Positions 17,717-26,867 are shown, counted from the first letter of the stretch. The stretch is 64,000 nucleotides of DNA from Epilithonimonas arachidiradicis (GCF_003610695.1 NZ_RAQH01000001.1:186001-250000); one strand, 5' to 3'. Numbers and translations are program-made. Notes: generated from the sequence alone by a model not told the origin.

Positions 17717-18297
17717 AAACTATTGTCAAGTTTCTTTTATTGATTATAATTATCATTAATACATCTTGTAATTTTTCAAAAAACCAAAGTGATAAATCTT
17801 CAAAGGAACAGGGTGATAATGTAAAATCAGGCAAACCTTTTTTTGACTTTGATGCAGTGGACTATTATTCAAATGATATTGATGAAAACATTGCAATGAA
17901 TCTATTAAACCTTCAGAATAACTCAGAATTGGATAAATTAAAATATGATTTGATTGTGGGAGAAACCCCTGAAAACATCAACAACAATAATTTTACAGAT
18001 GACATCATAAAAGTCGGTTTCAAAAAGAGCGAGATAGAATCCAAAGATTTTCAGAGCATTACACAATTATTTTCCGAAAGCACTGAAAGAGATGGATTAT
18101 ATTTTACCTGTATTCCGATATTTAGAGATATATTAGTTTTCAAAAAAAATAAAAGAATTATCGGAGCCGCCAAAATTTGTTTCGGCTGTAATCGAAACCA
18201 AATCATAGGAACAAAGGCCAATACTAACAATTTTGGTCAGGGAAAAGATTATGAAATGCTTTCATTGATTCTCAACAAATATAAAAATATCAACTAA
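17713..18297 (+). CDS. Lipoprotein of unknown function between nadB and nadC
   Basis: The 194-residue product has a lipoprotein signal with INTSC (Cys19), followed by a Lys/Ser/Asn-rich linker and a mature domain with Asp/Asn-rich segments and a late FGCNRNQIIG motif. I do not recognise the family. It overlaps nadB by 4 bp and ends 6 bp before nadC, so it is embedded in an NAD-synthesis operon although its product should lie outside the cytoplasm. This may be an insertion of an unrelated gene using the operon for expression. Confidence 0.75.
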   Translation: MKTIVKFLLLIIIIINTSCNFSKNQSDKSSKEQGDNVKSGKPFFDFDAVDYYSNDIDENIAMNLLNLQNNSELDKLKYDLIVGETPENINNNNFTDDIIKVGFKKSEIESKDFQSITQLFSESTERDGLYFTCIPIFRDILVFKKNKRIIGAAKICFGCNRNQIIGTKANTNNFGQGKDYEMLSLILNKYKNIN

Positions 18298-18303
18298 CGC
18301 AAA

Positions 18304-19167
18304 ATGAAAAGACCATCTTACGCTAACGATAAAGTTTTAAAGGAATTTATAAAATTGGCTTTGGAAGAAGATATCCAAAATGGCGACCATTCTACATTGT
18401 CCACAATTCCGAAAGATTTGGAACAAAAAGCGCAGCTTCTAGTTAAAGAAAACTGCATTTTGGCAGGTGTTGAATTGGCAGAAATTATTTTCAAAACTTT
18501 TGATAAAAATCTCAGTGTTGAAGTCTTTATTAAAGATGGAGAATCCGCTAAGAAAGGAGATGTTGCTTTTATTGTTTCCGGAAAAGCAAGGTCGATTCTT
18601 TCTACAGAACGTTTGGTTCTGAACTGTATGCAAAGAATGAGCGGCATTGCAACAATGACTCACGATTGGGATTCCAGATTAGTTGGCACCAAAACAAAAC
18701 TTCTGGACACCAGAAAAACAACACCGAATTTCCGGGTTTGTGAAAAATGGGCAGTGGCAATCGGCGGCGGAACCAACCATAGATATGGACTTTATGATAT
18801 GATAATGCTGAAAGACAATCATATTGATTATAATGGAAGCATTACTAATGCCGTGAAAATGGCGAAGGATTATGTCAAAAAGAACAAGCTTAAACTAAAA
18901 ATTGAAGTTGAAACTCGTAACCTTGAGGAAGTTGAAGAAGCCGTGAAATCCGGCGCAGACAGAATTATGTTTGACAATATGGATCTCGAGACAATGACCC
19001 AGGCTGTAAAGATTGTCAATAAAAAATCAGAAACCGAAGCGTCAGGAGGTATCACCCGTGAAGTGTTAAATTCGGTGGCGAAAACTGGTGTAGATTTTAT
19101 CTCAGCGGGTGCAATAACCCACTCTTCCAGCAATATCGATCTGAGTCTCAAGGCATTAAAAAATTAA
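18304..19167 (+). CDS. nadC: Nicotinate-nucleotide pyrophosphorylase (carboxylating) NadC
   Basis: Quinolinate phosphoribosyltransferase, third step of de novo NAD synthesis. The 287 residues match family length. LNCMQRMSGIAT, DTRKTTPNFRVCEKWAVAIG and MIMLKDNHID are characteristic, with the ASGGITREVL phosphate loop near the end. It starts 6 bp after the lipoprotein gene and shares the operon with nadB. Confidence 0.97.
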   Translation: MKRPSYANDKVLKEFIKLALEEDIQNGDHSTLSTIPKDLEQKAQLLVKENCILAGVELAEIIFKTFDKNLSVEVFIKDGESAKKGDVAFIVSGKARSILSTERLVLNCMQRMSGIATMTHDWDSRLVGTKTKLLDTRKTTPNFRVCEKWAVAIGGGTNHRYGLYDMIMLKDNHIDYNGSITNAVKMAKDYVKKNKLKLKIEVETRNLEEVEEAVKSGADRIMFDNMDLETMTQAVKIVNKKSETEASGGITREVLNSVAKTGVDFISAGAITHSSSNIDLSLKALKN

Positions 19168-19228
19168 CACTTTATTAACAAGGGTTACCATTTTTTTTAG
19201 GACTTTTGCGGCATAAATCTTAAAGAAA

Positions 19229-21922
19229 ATGAAAATGTTATCAAAAAAGCCGGCATTGGCCCTGATGCTGACTATGACAACGGCAAGCTTTTACTTTGCC
19301 CAATCTACACAAGACACATTATCGAAAGACACAGACATCGAACAAGTAGTACTGACAGGAGTCGCTGATATCGCTAAAGATAGAAAGACTCCTGTTGCTG
19401 TTTCTACGATTAAAGAAGCTCAAATTGTTGAGCGATTAGGAAACCAGGAATTTCCGGAGATTCTTAATACTACACCTTCAATCTATGCAACAAAAGGTGG
19501 CGGTGGTTTTGGAGATGGAAGAGTTAATGTTCGTGGTTTTGACATGAATAATACGGCCGTTATGATTAACGGCGTCCCAGTAAATGATATGGAGTCTGGA
19601 GCTGTATATTGGTCTAACTGGGCAGGACTTTCTGATGTAACATCCGCAATGCAAATCCAGAGAGGTTTAGGTTCATCTAAATTGGCGATTGCATCTATCG
19701 GTGGTACTATTAATGTTCTAACAAGGGCTGCAGATAAGAAAAGAGAAGGAAATGTAACGGTAGGTGTTGGTAATGATGGCTATTTGAAAACTTTATTTTC
19801 TTATAATACCGGGAAATCTGCAACAGGTTGGTCTTCATCATTCTTAATGTCCAGAACAGCTGGAAATACTTATGTTGATGGTTCTCAGTTTGAATCTTAT
19901 AACTACTATTTTGCATTAGGATACCAGAAAGGGAAACACGATTTCCAGTTTACATTTACTGGTGCGCCACAATGGCATAATCAAAATTTCCAAAGTTCAA
20001 TTGCTAATTTCATTAAATATGGAAATGGTGTAGATGAACCAAACAGAAGGTATAATTCTAACTGGGGATATCTTAATGGAAGTGTAATGTCACAATCGGT
20101 TAATTTTTATAGCAAACCTGTCGCTTCTATCAACTGGGATTGGAATATCTCAGAGAAGTCAAAATTATCTACTGTACTATATGCTTCTTGGGGTAGAGGT
20201 GGAGGAACCGGAGTTTTGGGTTCAATCAATGGTACAGGAATTAACAGTTTACCAAAAACAGCAGACGGTTTAATAAGATTTGATGATATCGTTGCTTGGA
20301 ATCAGGGACAAAATGTAATTTGGAATCCAAATGTTGCAAACAATACAGGAATCAATAAGGTTAACGCAACACCTGGAATAGCCACAAGAACCAATGGTCT
20401 TGTAAGAAGATCACACATCAATTCACACGACTGGTACGGTTTTCTTACCAATTTCCAGCATAAGATTAATTCTAACCTGAACTTTTCAGTTGGTTTGGAC
20501 GGTAGATATTATTATGGATATCACCCAGGCGTCGTGTCAGAATTTTGGGGTAATTCTGAGTACCGTGAAAATCAAAACCTGAATATGCAGCCTTATTACG
20601 CAGTTACTCAGTCTTATGCACCAACACCTTCTGCTAATCCTTTTGTAAAAGCAATTAAAGACAAATCTCAGATTGCGAGTAGAAATTTTGATGGAGAAGT
20701 AATGTGGTTAGGGAGTTTTGGGCAGCTAGAATATTCCAATGAACAGATTTCGGCTTTCGTTCAGGGATCAGTTTCCAACCAACAATTCCAAAGAATTGAT
20801 AATTGGATTCTAAATCACGATATTTTAAACCCGGATGGAACCATTAAAACACCCCAGACTGTTCAGCAAGGCCAGAAAGTAGATACAAAAACTGGATTCA
20901 AAGGATTATGGGGTTACAATGCTAAAGGAGGTATTAATTATAATATCAACGAGCAACATAATGTTTTTGCAAACCTTGGATATTATTCTAAGCAGCCAAA
21001 TAACTATGCGGTCTACCCTAATAACCAACAAGTGTTGAATGATAATCTTCAGAACGAAAAAATTGCATCGGCAGAATTAGGCTACGGATTCAGAAGTCCA
21101 ATTCTAAGAGCTAATGTTAACTTATATTACACGACTTGGAAAGATAGATTCCAAAGAATCACTAACATTAATATTCCAACACCTACACCAGCTGACCCGA
21201 ATGCTAATACAAGAGCTTATGCCAACTTACTTGGTATTCAGGAGGTCCATATGGGAGTAGAATTCGAAGGAACCGTGAAAGTTACAGATTATCTGGAATT
21301 TAATGCTATGCTTTCTGTCGGAGACTGGAAATATAAAAACAATCCAACAGGAGAATTGTTTGACGACAATAATATTCCTTTAACGAATGTTCCTAATGCA
21401 ACCAGTAACTCTGTTCAGCTTGCACTCGATGGTGTTAAAGTATCAGATGCCGCTCAAACAACAGCTGCTTTAGGATTTACCTTAAAACCGGTAAAGGATT
21501 TAAGCGTATTCAGTACTTGGAGATATGCTGAGAAGCTTTATGGTGTATTTAATATTGACCAGAATTTTATCATCAAGGATGGTGTAGTTCCAGCTGCTGC
21601 AAAAAAAGGTGCATTAGAATACCCAAGCTATAACTTATTTGACTTGGGTGCTTCTTATACTTTCAAATTAAATAATGGTCATAGATTAATTATAACAGGA
21701 AATGTTTATAACTTGCTTGACACTGTTTACATTTCAGACGGTAAGTCATCTACACATATCAGAAATCTATCAGACTTTACTGCAACTCCAACTCAGACAG
21801 CTCAGCAACAATATGACGCTTATTTGAGTACATTGAAGACTTGGAAAGGAATTGACCAAAACAATACTGTATTCTTCGGTTTTGGAAGAACTTGGTCTGC
21901 ATCACTTTCTTACAGATTCTAA
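19229..21922 (+). CDS. TonB-dependent outer-membrane receptor
   Basis: The 897-residue protein has a signal peptide ending near FAQ (about residue 25), a TonB-box-like stretch (DIEQVVLTG), a plug domain (TPVAVSTI through GGTINVLT, about 55-165) and a long aromatic-rich barrel ending in SASLSYRF, the typical terminal Phe. It lacks the N-terminal carboxypeptidase-regulatory domain seen in the other receptor of this window, and has no SusD-like partner beside it, so the substrate is unknown. A near-consensus -7 region (TTTTTTAGGACTTTTG) lies about 15 bp upstream but the spacing is not exact. Two in-frame ATGs (19229, 19235) are possible starts. Confidence 0.92.
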   Translation: MKMLSKKPALALMLTMTTASFYFAQSTQDTLSKDTDIEQVVLTGVADIAKDRKTPVAVSTIKEAQIVERLGNQEFPEILNTTPSIYATKGGGGFGDGRVNVRGFDMNNTAVMINGVPVNDMESGAVYWSNWAGLSDVTSAMQIQRGLGSSKLAIASIGGTINVLTRAADKKREGNVTVGVGNDGYLKTLFSYNTGKSATGWSSSFLMSRTAGNTYVDGSQFESYNYYFALGYQKGKHDFQFTFTGAPQWHNQNFQSSIANFIKYGNGVDEPNRRYNSNWGYLNGSVMSQSVNFYSKPVASINWDWNISEKSKLSTVLYASWGRGGGTGVLGSINGTGINSLPKTADGLIRFDDIVAWNQGQNVIWNPNVANNTGINKVNATPGIATRTNGLVRRSHINSHDWYGFLTNFQHKINSNLNFSVGLDGRYYYGYHPGVVSEFWGNSEYRENQNLNMQPYYAVTQSYAPTPSANPFVKAIKDKSQIASRNFDGEVMWLGSFGQLEYSNEQISAFVQGSVSNQQFQRIDNWILNHDILNPDGTIKTPQTVQQGQKVDTKTGFKGLWGYNAKGGINYNINEQHNVFANLGYYSKQPNNYAVYPNNQQVLNDNLQNEKIASAELGYGFRSPILRANVNLYYTTWKDRFQRITNINIPTPTPADPNANTRAYANLLGIQEVHMGVEFEGTVKVTDYLEFNAMLSVGDWKYKNNPTGELFDDNNIPLTNVPNATSNSVQLALDGVKVSDAAQTTAALGFTLKPVKDLSVFSTWRYAEKLYGVFNIDQNFIIKDGVVPAAAKKGALEYPSYNLFDLGASYTFKLNNGHRLIITGNVYNLLDTVYISDGKSSTHIRNLSDFTATPTQTAQQQYDAYLSTLKTWKGIDQNNTVFFGFGRTWSASLSYRF

Positions 21923-21947
21923 AATTCATTATTTTAATTAATATCTC

Positions 21948-21974
21948 AAATCCCGGCAATCTGTCGGGATTTTT
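21948..21974 (+). terminator. Intrinsic terminator after the TonB receptor
   Basis: AAATCCCG / CGGGATTT form an 8-bp stem around a 9-base loop, followed by TTTT. It ends the 19229-21922 gene. Confidence 0.8.
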
Positions 21975-21975
21975 C

Positions 21976-21983
21976 TATCTTTG
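21976..21983 (+). promoter_or_regulatory. -7 box for the small membrane protein gene
   Basis: TATCTTTG exactly matches TAnnTTTG and lies right after the terminator, 18 nt before the ATG at 22002. No good -33 TTG is visible because the terminator stem occupies that place. Confidence 0.55.
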
Positions 21984-22001
21984 TCAATCAAAAATCTGGA
22001 T

Positions 22002-22430
22002 ATGGAAATTTATAACATTCTTTTGCATGCACACAAAGGTTTCGCTTACCTCGAACTTTTGTTGGTAGCAGCATTTTTAGTCCTTTTACTTGTAACGATG
22101 TTTGGTTACAGCGGTAACATTTCAAAGGCTTTAAAAAAAGTAACATTATTTACAATGATCTTTTTTCACGTTCAATTCTTGATTGGGATCATCATGCTGA
22201 TTACCAACATTACAAAAGGATTGGATATGGGCGCAGTCATGAAAAATGCTGATTTAAGATTCACTTATGTAGAACATCCTTTCTCTATGTTAATCGCAGC
22301 AGTATTAATGACGATTATCAATAAAAAATTCAAAACAACCGAAAAACTGACTATTCCTATTATGTCATTAGGATTGGTTGCAATTGCGTTATTCGTTTTT
22401 GCATTCCCTTGGGCTAGAGTTTTCGGATAA
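22002..22430 (+). CDS. Four-helix membrane protein, possibly cytochrome-b-like
   Basis: I use the ATG at 22002 (MEIYNILLHAHKGFAYLELL, 142 residues); an upstream TTG would overlap the promoter box. Four hydrophobic segments are visible. His residues in HAHKG, FFHVQF and VEHPFSM lie in or next to membrane segments, as in small b-type haem or haem-A-synthase-like proteins, but haem binding is not shown. Similar proteins in this group are often labelled cytochrome B; I would keep it as a membrane protein of unknown function. asd follows after 30 bp. Confidence 0.75.
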   Translation: MEIYNILLHAHKGFAYLELLLVAAFLVLLLVTMFGYSGNISKALKKVTLFTMIFFHVQFLIGIIMLITNITKGLDMGAVMKNADLRFTYVEHPFSMLIAAVLMTIINKKFKTTEKLTIPIMSLGLVAIALFVFAFPWARVFG

Positions 22431-22460
22431 ATATTTAACAATTTAATTAATCAAAAAACA

Positions 22461-23480
22461 ATGAAAGTAGCTGTAGTAGGCGCAACCGGAATGGTTGGAC
22501 AAGTTATGCTGAAAGTTTTGGAAGAGAGAAATCTTCCAATCACCGAATTAATTCCCGTAGCATCAGAGAGATCTGTTGGAAATAAGGTCAAATTCAAGGA
22601 CAAGGAATTCACTATCGTTAGCATGAACGACGCTATTGCAGTCAAACCCGAGATCGCTATTTTTTCAGCAGGCGGTGGAACATCTTTGGAGTTTGCTCCA
22701 AAATTCGCTGAAGTTGGAACAGTAGTGATCGATAACTCATCAGCTTGGAGAATGGATCCGGCTAAGAAATTGGTTGTTCCGGAGATCAATGCGAACGTTT
22801 TGACAAAAGAAGACAAAATCATTGCTAATCCCAATTGTTCTACAATCCAGTTGGTGATGGTTCTTCATCCGTTGAATCAGAAATATGATATCAAAAGGGT
22901 CATTGTTTCAACTTATCAGTCTGTTACCGGAACTGGAAAAGCAGCTGTTGATCAACTAAATTCTGAAATAGAATATTCGGTGAACGGAGAGAGCCAAATC
23001 AAAGGCGAAAGTCCTGAGAAAGTTTATCCTTATCAGATCTTCAAAAATGCATTGCCCCATTGTGATATCTTTGCGGATGATGATTATACTAAGGAAGAAA
23101 TCAAATTGATGAAAGAGCCTAAGAAAATTATGGGTGATGATACTTTCAATTTGACGGCAACTGCAGTAAGAGTTCCAGTACAAGGCGGACATTCTGAAAG
23201 CGTGAATATCGAGTTTGAAAACGAATTTGATTTGGAAGAAGTAAGAAAAATTCTTTCCGAAACGCCAGGAGTTGTGCTTCAGGATAATGTTAAAAATAAC
23301 GAATATCCAATGCCTTTATATTCGGAAGGGAAAGATGAGGTTTTTGTAGGAAGAATCAGACGAGATCTTTCACAACCCAAAACTCTCAATTTATGGATTG
23401 TGGCAGACAATCTCCGAAAAGGCGCTGCTACCAACGCGGTTCAGATTGCAGAATACTTAGTAGCAAACAACTTAGTTTAA
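22461..23480 (+). CDS. asd: Aspartate-semialdehyde dehydrogenase
   Basis: NADPH-dependent reduction of aspartyl phosphate to aspartate semialdehyde, the branch point toward diaminopimelate, lysine, threonine and methionine. The 339 residues have the N-terminal VGATGMVGQVML nucleotide loop, FSAGGGTSLEFAP, the catalytic Cys in NPNCSTIQLV near residue 128, and the GGHSESV segment with the active-site His. It supplies the diaminopimelate that MurE (same window) uses. Confidence 0.97.
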   Translation: MKVAVVGATGMVGQVMLKVLEERNLPITELIPVASERSVGNKVKFKDKEFTIVSMNDAIAVKPEIAIFSAGGGTSLEFAPKFAEVGTVVIDNSSAWRMDPAKKLVVPEINANVLTKEDKIIANPNCSTIQLVMVLHPLNQKYDIKRVIVSTYQSVTGTGKAAVDQLNSEIEYSVNGESQIKGESPEKVYPYQIFKNALPHCDIFADDDYTKEEIKLMKEPKKIMGDDTFNLTATAVRVPVQGGHSESVNIEFENEFDLEEVRKILSETPGVVLQDNVKNNEYPMPLYSEGKDEVFVGRIRRDLSQPKTLNLWIVADNLRKGAATNAVQIAEYLVANNLV

Positions 23481-23493
23481 ACTAACAAAATCT

Positions 23494-23527
23494 AAAGAAT
23501 CTTCGAAATTTCGAAGATTCTTTTTTT
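23494..23527 (+). terminator. Perfect palindrome terminator after asd
   Basis: AAAGAATCTTCGAAA pairs with its full complement in a 30-base perfect palindrome, followed by a T-run. It ends only 5 bp before the next gene (23532). Confidence 0.85.
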
Positions 23528-23531
23528 AGCA

Positions 23532-24530
23532 ATGAAAACAAGTAAACACTCAAATTCCAACATCGCTTTCCAAAAATGGATCGCTGTTGTTGGCATCATT
23601 CTGTTCGTAGGAAAATTAGTTGCCTGGAAATTGACTAATTCTGATGCTGTTTTCTCCGACGCAATGGAAAGCATCGTGAATGTCATCAGTGCTTTTTTGG
23701 GGCTTTATTCTTTATACTTAGCTTCGAAACCGAGAGATGAGAATCATCCTTACGGACACGGTAAAGTCGAATTTGTAACATCAGCTATAGAAGGCTCTCT
23801 GATCAGCATTGCCGGGATAATGATTATCTACGAGGGAACCAACAGTTTGATTTCCGGAAAAGTTCTTAGCAAGTTGGATTTAGGGATTTGGATTATCGCT
23901 GCAACTGCCATTATTAATTATATCTTGGGCTATATCTCGATTCAGAAAGGGAAAAGAGAAAACTCGATTGTTTTGATATCTTCTGGGAAACATCTTCAGT
24001 CTGACACCATTACAACTTTGGGTGTTGTAGTCAGTTTGGTCTTGGTTTATTTCACAAAAATTGTTTGGATTGATTCTGTTGTTGCATTGGTTTTTGGCTT
24101 CTACATCATCATTATCGGTTACAAAATCATTAGAAAATCCTTGAGTGGAATAATGGATGAGGCCGATCCGGAAATGCTGGAAAGATTAGCTAAATTCCTT
24201 AATGAAAACCGAAAACCGGAATGGATTGATGTTCATAATATGAAAATCCAGCAATTCGGAAGCAGGCTTCACATCGATGCACACATCACTTTACCTTGGT
24301 ATTTTGAACTAAGAACGGCTCACGATGAGATGGAAGAAGTCATCAAACTGATCGCCAAAAATACCGACAGAAAAGTGGAATTCAATTTTCATATGGACGA
24401 TTGCAAACCGACTTCCTGTGCTATTTGTCAAATTTTTGAATGCCCGGTGCGTCAACATGTTTTCACAAAAAAAATCGAGTGGAACGGCGAGAATATTTCT
24501 CAACCGGATAAACATACTTTGGAAAATTAA
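23532..24530 (+). CDS. Cation diffusion facilitator (CDF) metal exporter with Cys-rich C-terminus
   Basis: Proton/metal antiporter of the FieF/CzcD type, 332 residues, six hydrophobic segments. The metal-site motifs are present: SDAMESIVN in helix 2, HPYGHGKVEF, and SDTITTLG in helix 5. The cytoplasmic domain ends in a Cys cluster (CKPTSCAICQIFECP, about residues 295-309) with spacing that could bind a metal. The gene begins 5 bp after a strong terminator with no promoter in between, so its expression is unclear. Its stop overlaps the convergent XrtF-associated gene by 4 bp. Confidence 0.93.
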   Translation: MKTSKHSNSNIAFQKWIAVVGIILFVGKLVAWKLTNSDAVFSDAMESIVNVISAFLGLYSLYLASKPRDENHPYGHGKVEFVTSAIEGSLISIAGIMIIYEGTNSLISGKVLSKLDLGIWIIAATAIINYILGYISIQKGKRENSIVLISSGKHLQSDTITTLGVVVSLVLVYFTKIVWIDSVVALVFGFYIIIIGYKIIRKSLSGIMDEADPEMLERLAKFLNENRKPEWIDVHNMKIQQFGSRLHIDAHITLPWYFELRTAHDEMEEVIKLIAKNTDRKVEFNFHMDDCKPTSCAICQIFECPVRQHVFTKKIEWNGENISQPDKHTLEN

Positions 24531-24952
24531 TTCTGACTGATCTTTTTACGATAGTAAAAAATCGGAACAAGTAAAACTACCGTTAATGGCTGAATCACAA
24601 ATCTCCTCACATAAAATGAGAAAAGATAACCAAAGTCAAACCTATCATAGATACAGAAGAGATAAATTGGAAATACGATTGCGAAAACCAACAAAATCAA
24701 AATAGAAGCCTGCTTTGTCCATTCTCTATTTTGAAAAAGAAAATGGATAATCAACAGTGAGAAAAGGGCATTTAATCCAAACCTGAAAAGATAGCTGATA
24801 ATTAATTTTCCCCAAACAAAATCCGGAAAAATCTCGTTCTGATCAGCTGTCTTGAAGAAGTATAAAAAAGGATCGTAGAACAATTTATCTTCTAATCCCC
24901 GGATCCCGATTAATCCTAATACACCCAACAAAACTAAAATCCATCTAAGCAT
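24527..24952 (-). CDS. Exosortase F-associated membrane protein
   Basis: A 141-residue protein with four hydrophobic segments, directly after and overlapping (8 bp) the xrtF gene. In Flavobacteriia a small membrane protein of this size and position accompanies XrtF (the exosortase F system-associated family). Motifs seen are RGLEDKLFYDPF near residue 18, after the first helix, and a terminal YRKKISQN. Molecular role unknown; assignment rests on context plus topology. Confidence 0.82.
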   Translation of the reverse strand: MLRWILVLLGVLGLIGIRGLEDKLFYDPFLYFFKTADQNEIFPDFVWGKLIISYLFRFGLNALFSLLIIHFLFQNREWTKQASILILLVFAIVFPIYLFCIYDRFDFGYLFSFYVRRFVIQPLTVVLLVPIFYYRKKISQN

Positions 24953-25475
24953 TATTCTCCTTTTTTAGTGCAAAATACTGGATCCAAATCAACCAAAAAA
25001 TAATGACACCGCCATAGATAATCGCTGGGAAAAGATAGTCGTGCGCCATTTTCTCATACTGTGGATACCTGATGTAAATAATATTGAGCAATGCGATTCT
25101 CGAAATATTGAGAATATGAAGCAAAACAATGCCGCCCAAAGCGAAAATATATGTTTTAGTTCCTTTGTAAAATGCAAAAACAAAAGCCGTAAAGAGAATC
25201 GCAACCGAAAAAACATTACACCCTTCCACCATTCTGGTTGTGAACTTTCCGGATGTTTGAAACAAAATACTATGCAGCTTCATACTATCAACCAAAACCG
25301 TCGGAAAACCTAATGCGCTTTGCAGAAAAGCAACCTGTTTCGCGACCCATCTTGTGAAAGGATCAACCACCTCGTTTTCATAAGTGTTAAGATAAAATTG
25401 ATACATCAATACCAAAACGATATAGATGACAACAAATCTTAACAGAATCTTTAAAACGGGTAAAAAATCTTTCAT
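24945..25475 (-). CDS. xrtF: Exosortase family protein XrtF
   Basis: Polytopic cysteine peptidase/transpeptidase-like enzyme thought to cleave or re-anchor sorting-tagged exported proteins, as in the EpsH/XrtA family. The 176 residues show the three catalytic residues in order: Cys86 in EGCNVFS, Arg126 in NISRIALL, and His145 in KMAHDYLFP, each next to a membrane helix. It is followed by its usual associated protein. No protein with a matching sorting tail is encoded nearby, so substrates must be elsewhere. Confidence 0.9.
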   Translation of the reverse strand: MKDFLPVLKILLRFVVIYIVLVLMYQFYLNTYENEVVDPFTRWVAKQVAFLQSALGFPTVLVDSMKLHSILFQTSGKFTTRMVEGCNVFSVAILFTAFVFAFYKGTKTYIFALGGIVLLHILNISRIALLNIIYIRYPQYEKMAHDYLFPAIIYGGVIIFWLIWIQYFALKKENNA

Positions 25476-25603
25476 TTGTGGATGTTTGCTTCTTTAGGAT
25501 CAAGTGAAGTCACATTTTATTTCCTAATTTTTTGTAAAATTCTCAAACTGTGAATTCAATGAGTAAAATTACAATTTTTAACGAATCAAAATCTATTATT
25601 AAT

Positions 25604-25611
25604 TAACTTTG
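25604..25611 (+). promoter_or_regulatory. -7 box 4 nt before the APH-family gene
   Basis: TAACTTTG is an exact TAnnTTTG match and the ATG at 25616 follows after 4 nt, again a leaderless arrangement. Confidence 0.55.
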
Positions 25612-25615
25612 TTCT

Positions 25616-26632
25616 ATGCAGGAACATCAGGATTTTTTCAAAGAATTTTTGGGTAAAAACCCGGACACTTTTATTGCGCTTCCACAAAGCGGCTCTTCCA
25701 GGATCAATTATATCGGGCGTTTTGAAAACCAGAAATATGTAATCACTTACAACGAGAATCTTCGGGAGAATGAAGCTTTTTTCTATTTTTCCGAGTTATT
25801 TCAAAGTCTACAACTTAATACACCGAAGATTTTTAAAATCAATTCTGAAAGAGATTTATATGTTCAGGAGTTTTTGGGGAACAAAACACTTTCAGAAGTT
25901 ATTGCTGAAGAAGGAAATTCTGACCGGGTAAAAACTCTGGTCAAAAAAAGTCTGGAGAAGTTGTTTGAATTACAGGCCAAAACTTTAGGAAAGGTTGATT
26001 TCAAAAAGAGCTTTGAATACGAAAGTTATGATGATCTACCGATTACGCATGACCTCTATTACTTCAAGAATTTCTTGGTTGATGTTTTGGAAATTGAATA
26101 TCACAAATCGACTTTATTAAGGGAATTCAAAACGATCTCTGAGTTGATTCAGAAGTTGGAGCCAAAGATCTTGATGATTCGGGATTTCCAGTCCAGAAAT
26201 ATTTTGGTGAATGAGAATGATGAGGTTTTCTTTATCGATTATCAATCAGCAATGGAAGGTCCTGCAGCTTATGACGTGATTTCTTTTCTTTATCAGGCTA
26301 AGGCTAATTTCCCCAACGATTTTAAAGAAGAAATGCTCGATTACTATTTATCTTTCTGGGAAAAGAATTCTGACAAAGAAGCCCTGAAACAATCTTTTGA
26401 ATGGATGAAAATGATGCGTTTTCTGCAGGTTTTAGGCGCTTACGGATTTCGTGGGTTGATCCAGAGGAAATCGCATTTTTTGGCAAGTCTATTTCAGGGA
26501 ATTGATAATATTTATGAATTGAATCAAACCTGGAGTGAGATTGCTCTACAGTTTCCGGAATTGTATTTTATCATTCTAAGGCTGAAAAGCAAGGAAGTGC
26601 AGGCTAAGATTGAGGAATTGATTATCGATTAA
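25616..26632 (+). CDS. Phosphotransferase of the aminoglycoside/choline kinase (APH) fold, AmgK-like
   Basis: The 338-residue protein has an APH-type kinase fold: catalytic loop MIRDFQSRNILV near residue 194-205 (Asp and Asn retained, usual His replaced by Ile) and the Mg-binding FFIDYQSAMEGPAAYDVIS. This pattern is closest to AmgK, the anomeric MurNAc/GlcNAc kinase of cell wall recycling, and to related Bacteroidota kinases. No MurU-like nucleotidyltransferase is adjacent, so a recycling role is an inference. Antibiotic resistance is not indicated. Confidence 0.8.
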   Translation: MQEHQDFFKEFLGKNPDTFIALPQSGSSRINYIGRFENQKYVITYNENLRENEAFFYFSELFQSLQLNTPKIFKINSERDLYVQEFLGNKTLSEVIAEEGNSDRVKTLVKKSLEKLFELQAKTLGKVDFKKSFEYESYDDLPITHDLYYFKNFLVDVLEIEYHKSTLLREFKTISELIQKLEPKILMIRDFQSRNILVNENDEVFFIDYQSAMEGPAAYDVISFLYQAKANFPNDFKEEMLDYYLSFWEKNSDKEALKQSFEWMKMMRFLQVLGAYGFRGLIQRKSHFLASLFQGIDNIYELNQTWSEIALQFPELYFIILRLKSKEVQAKIEELIID

Positions 26633-26867
26633 GGCTTCGGGAGTCTCTGTCTGACAATACTATGATACTTTAATTGACCACCGTTGTTTTAATGACAAAA
26701 TCCCTAGCCCCGATTGCAGTGGAAATCCTTTTTTGCGTGGACTTCGGGTCTATTGATGTGAAAATGGTCTGCAAAAAAGATTGCAACGGAAAGCGGGATT
26801 AAGCTCCTAAAAAAATAAGTTGGAGAATAGTAGAGTATAGAGTTTGAGAGATTTAATCCGTACAAAT
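26633..26867. other. Intergenic stretch with a dispersed repeat
   Basis: No ORF of note. Most of it is a repeat element (26705-26806); the rest is unremarkable and ends in the bidirectional terminator of the flanking convergent genes. Confidence 0.6.
26705..26806. repeat. Dispersed AATCCTTTTTTGC palindromic repeat, copy 1
   Basis: AGCCCCGATTGCAGTGG then AATCCTTTTTTGC (26724-26736) is followed about 35 bp later by GCAAAAAAGATT (26771-26782), an inverted arm with a one-base bulge, and then GCGGGATTAAGCTCC. A clearly related element with the same order of blocks lies at 63469-63596, and a decayed piece at 35353-35397. The family is non-coding and sits at 3' ends of genes. Confidence 0.8.

Noticed and set aside
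19190-19228. Promoter box of the first TonB receptor gene
   Set aside because: The TAGGACTTTTG stretch has wrong spacing for TAnnTTTG, so I do not list it as a feature.
25616-26632. Aminoglycoside resistance gene
   Set aside because: The catalytic loop is APH-like but closer to cell wall sugar kinases; no resistance context or mobile element.
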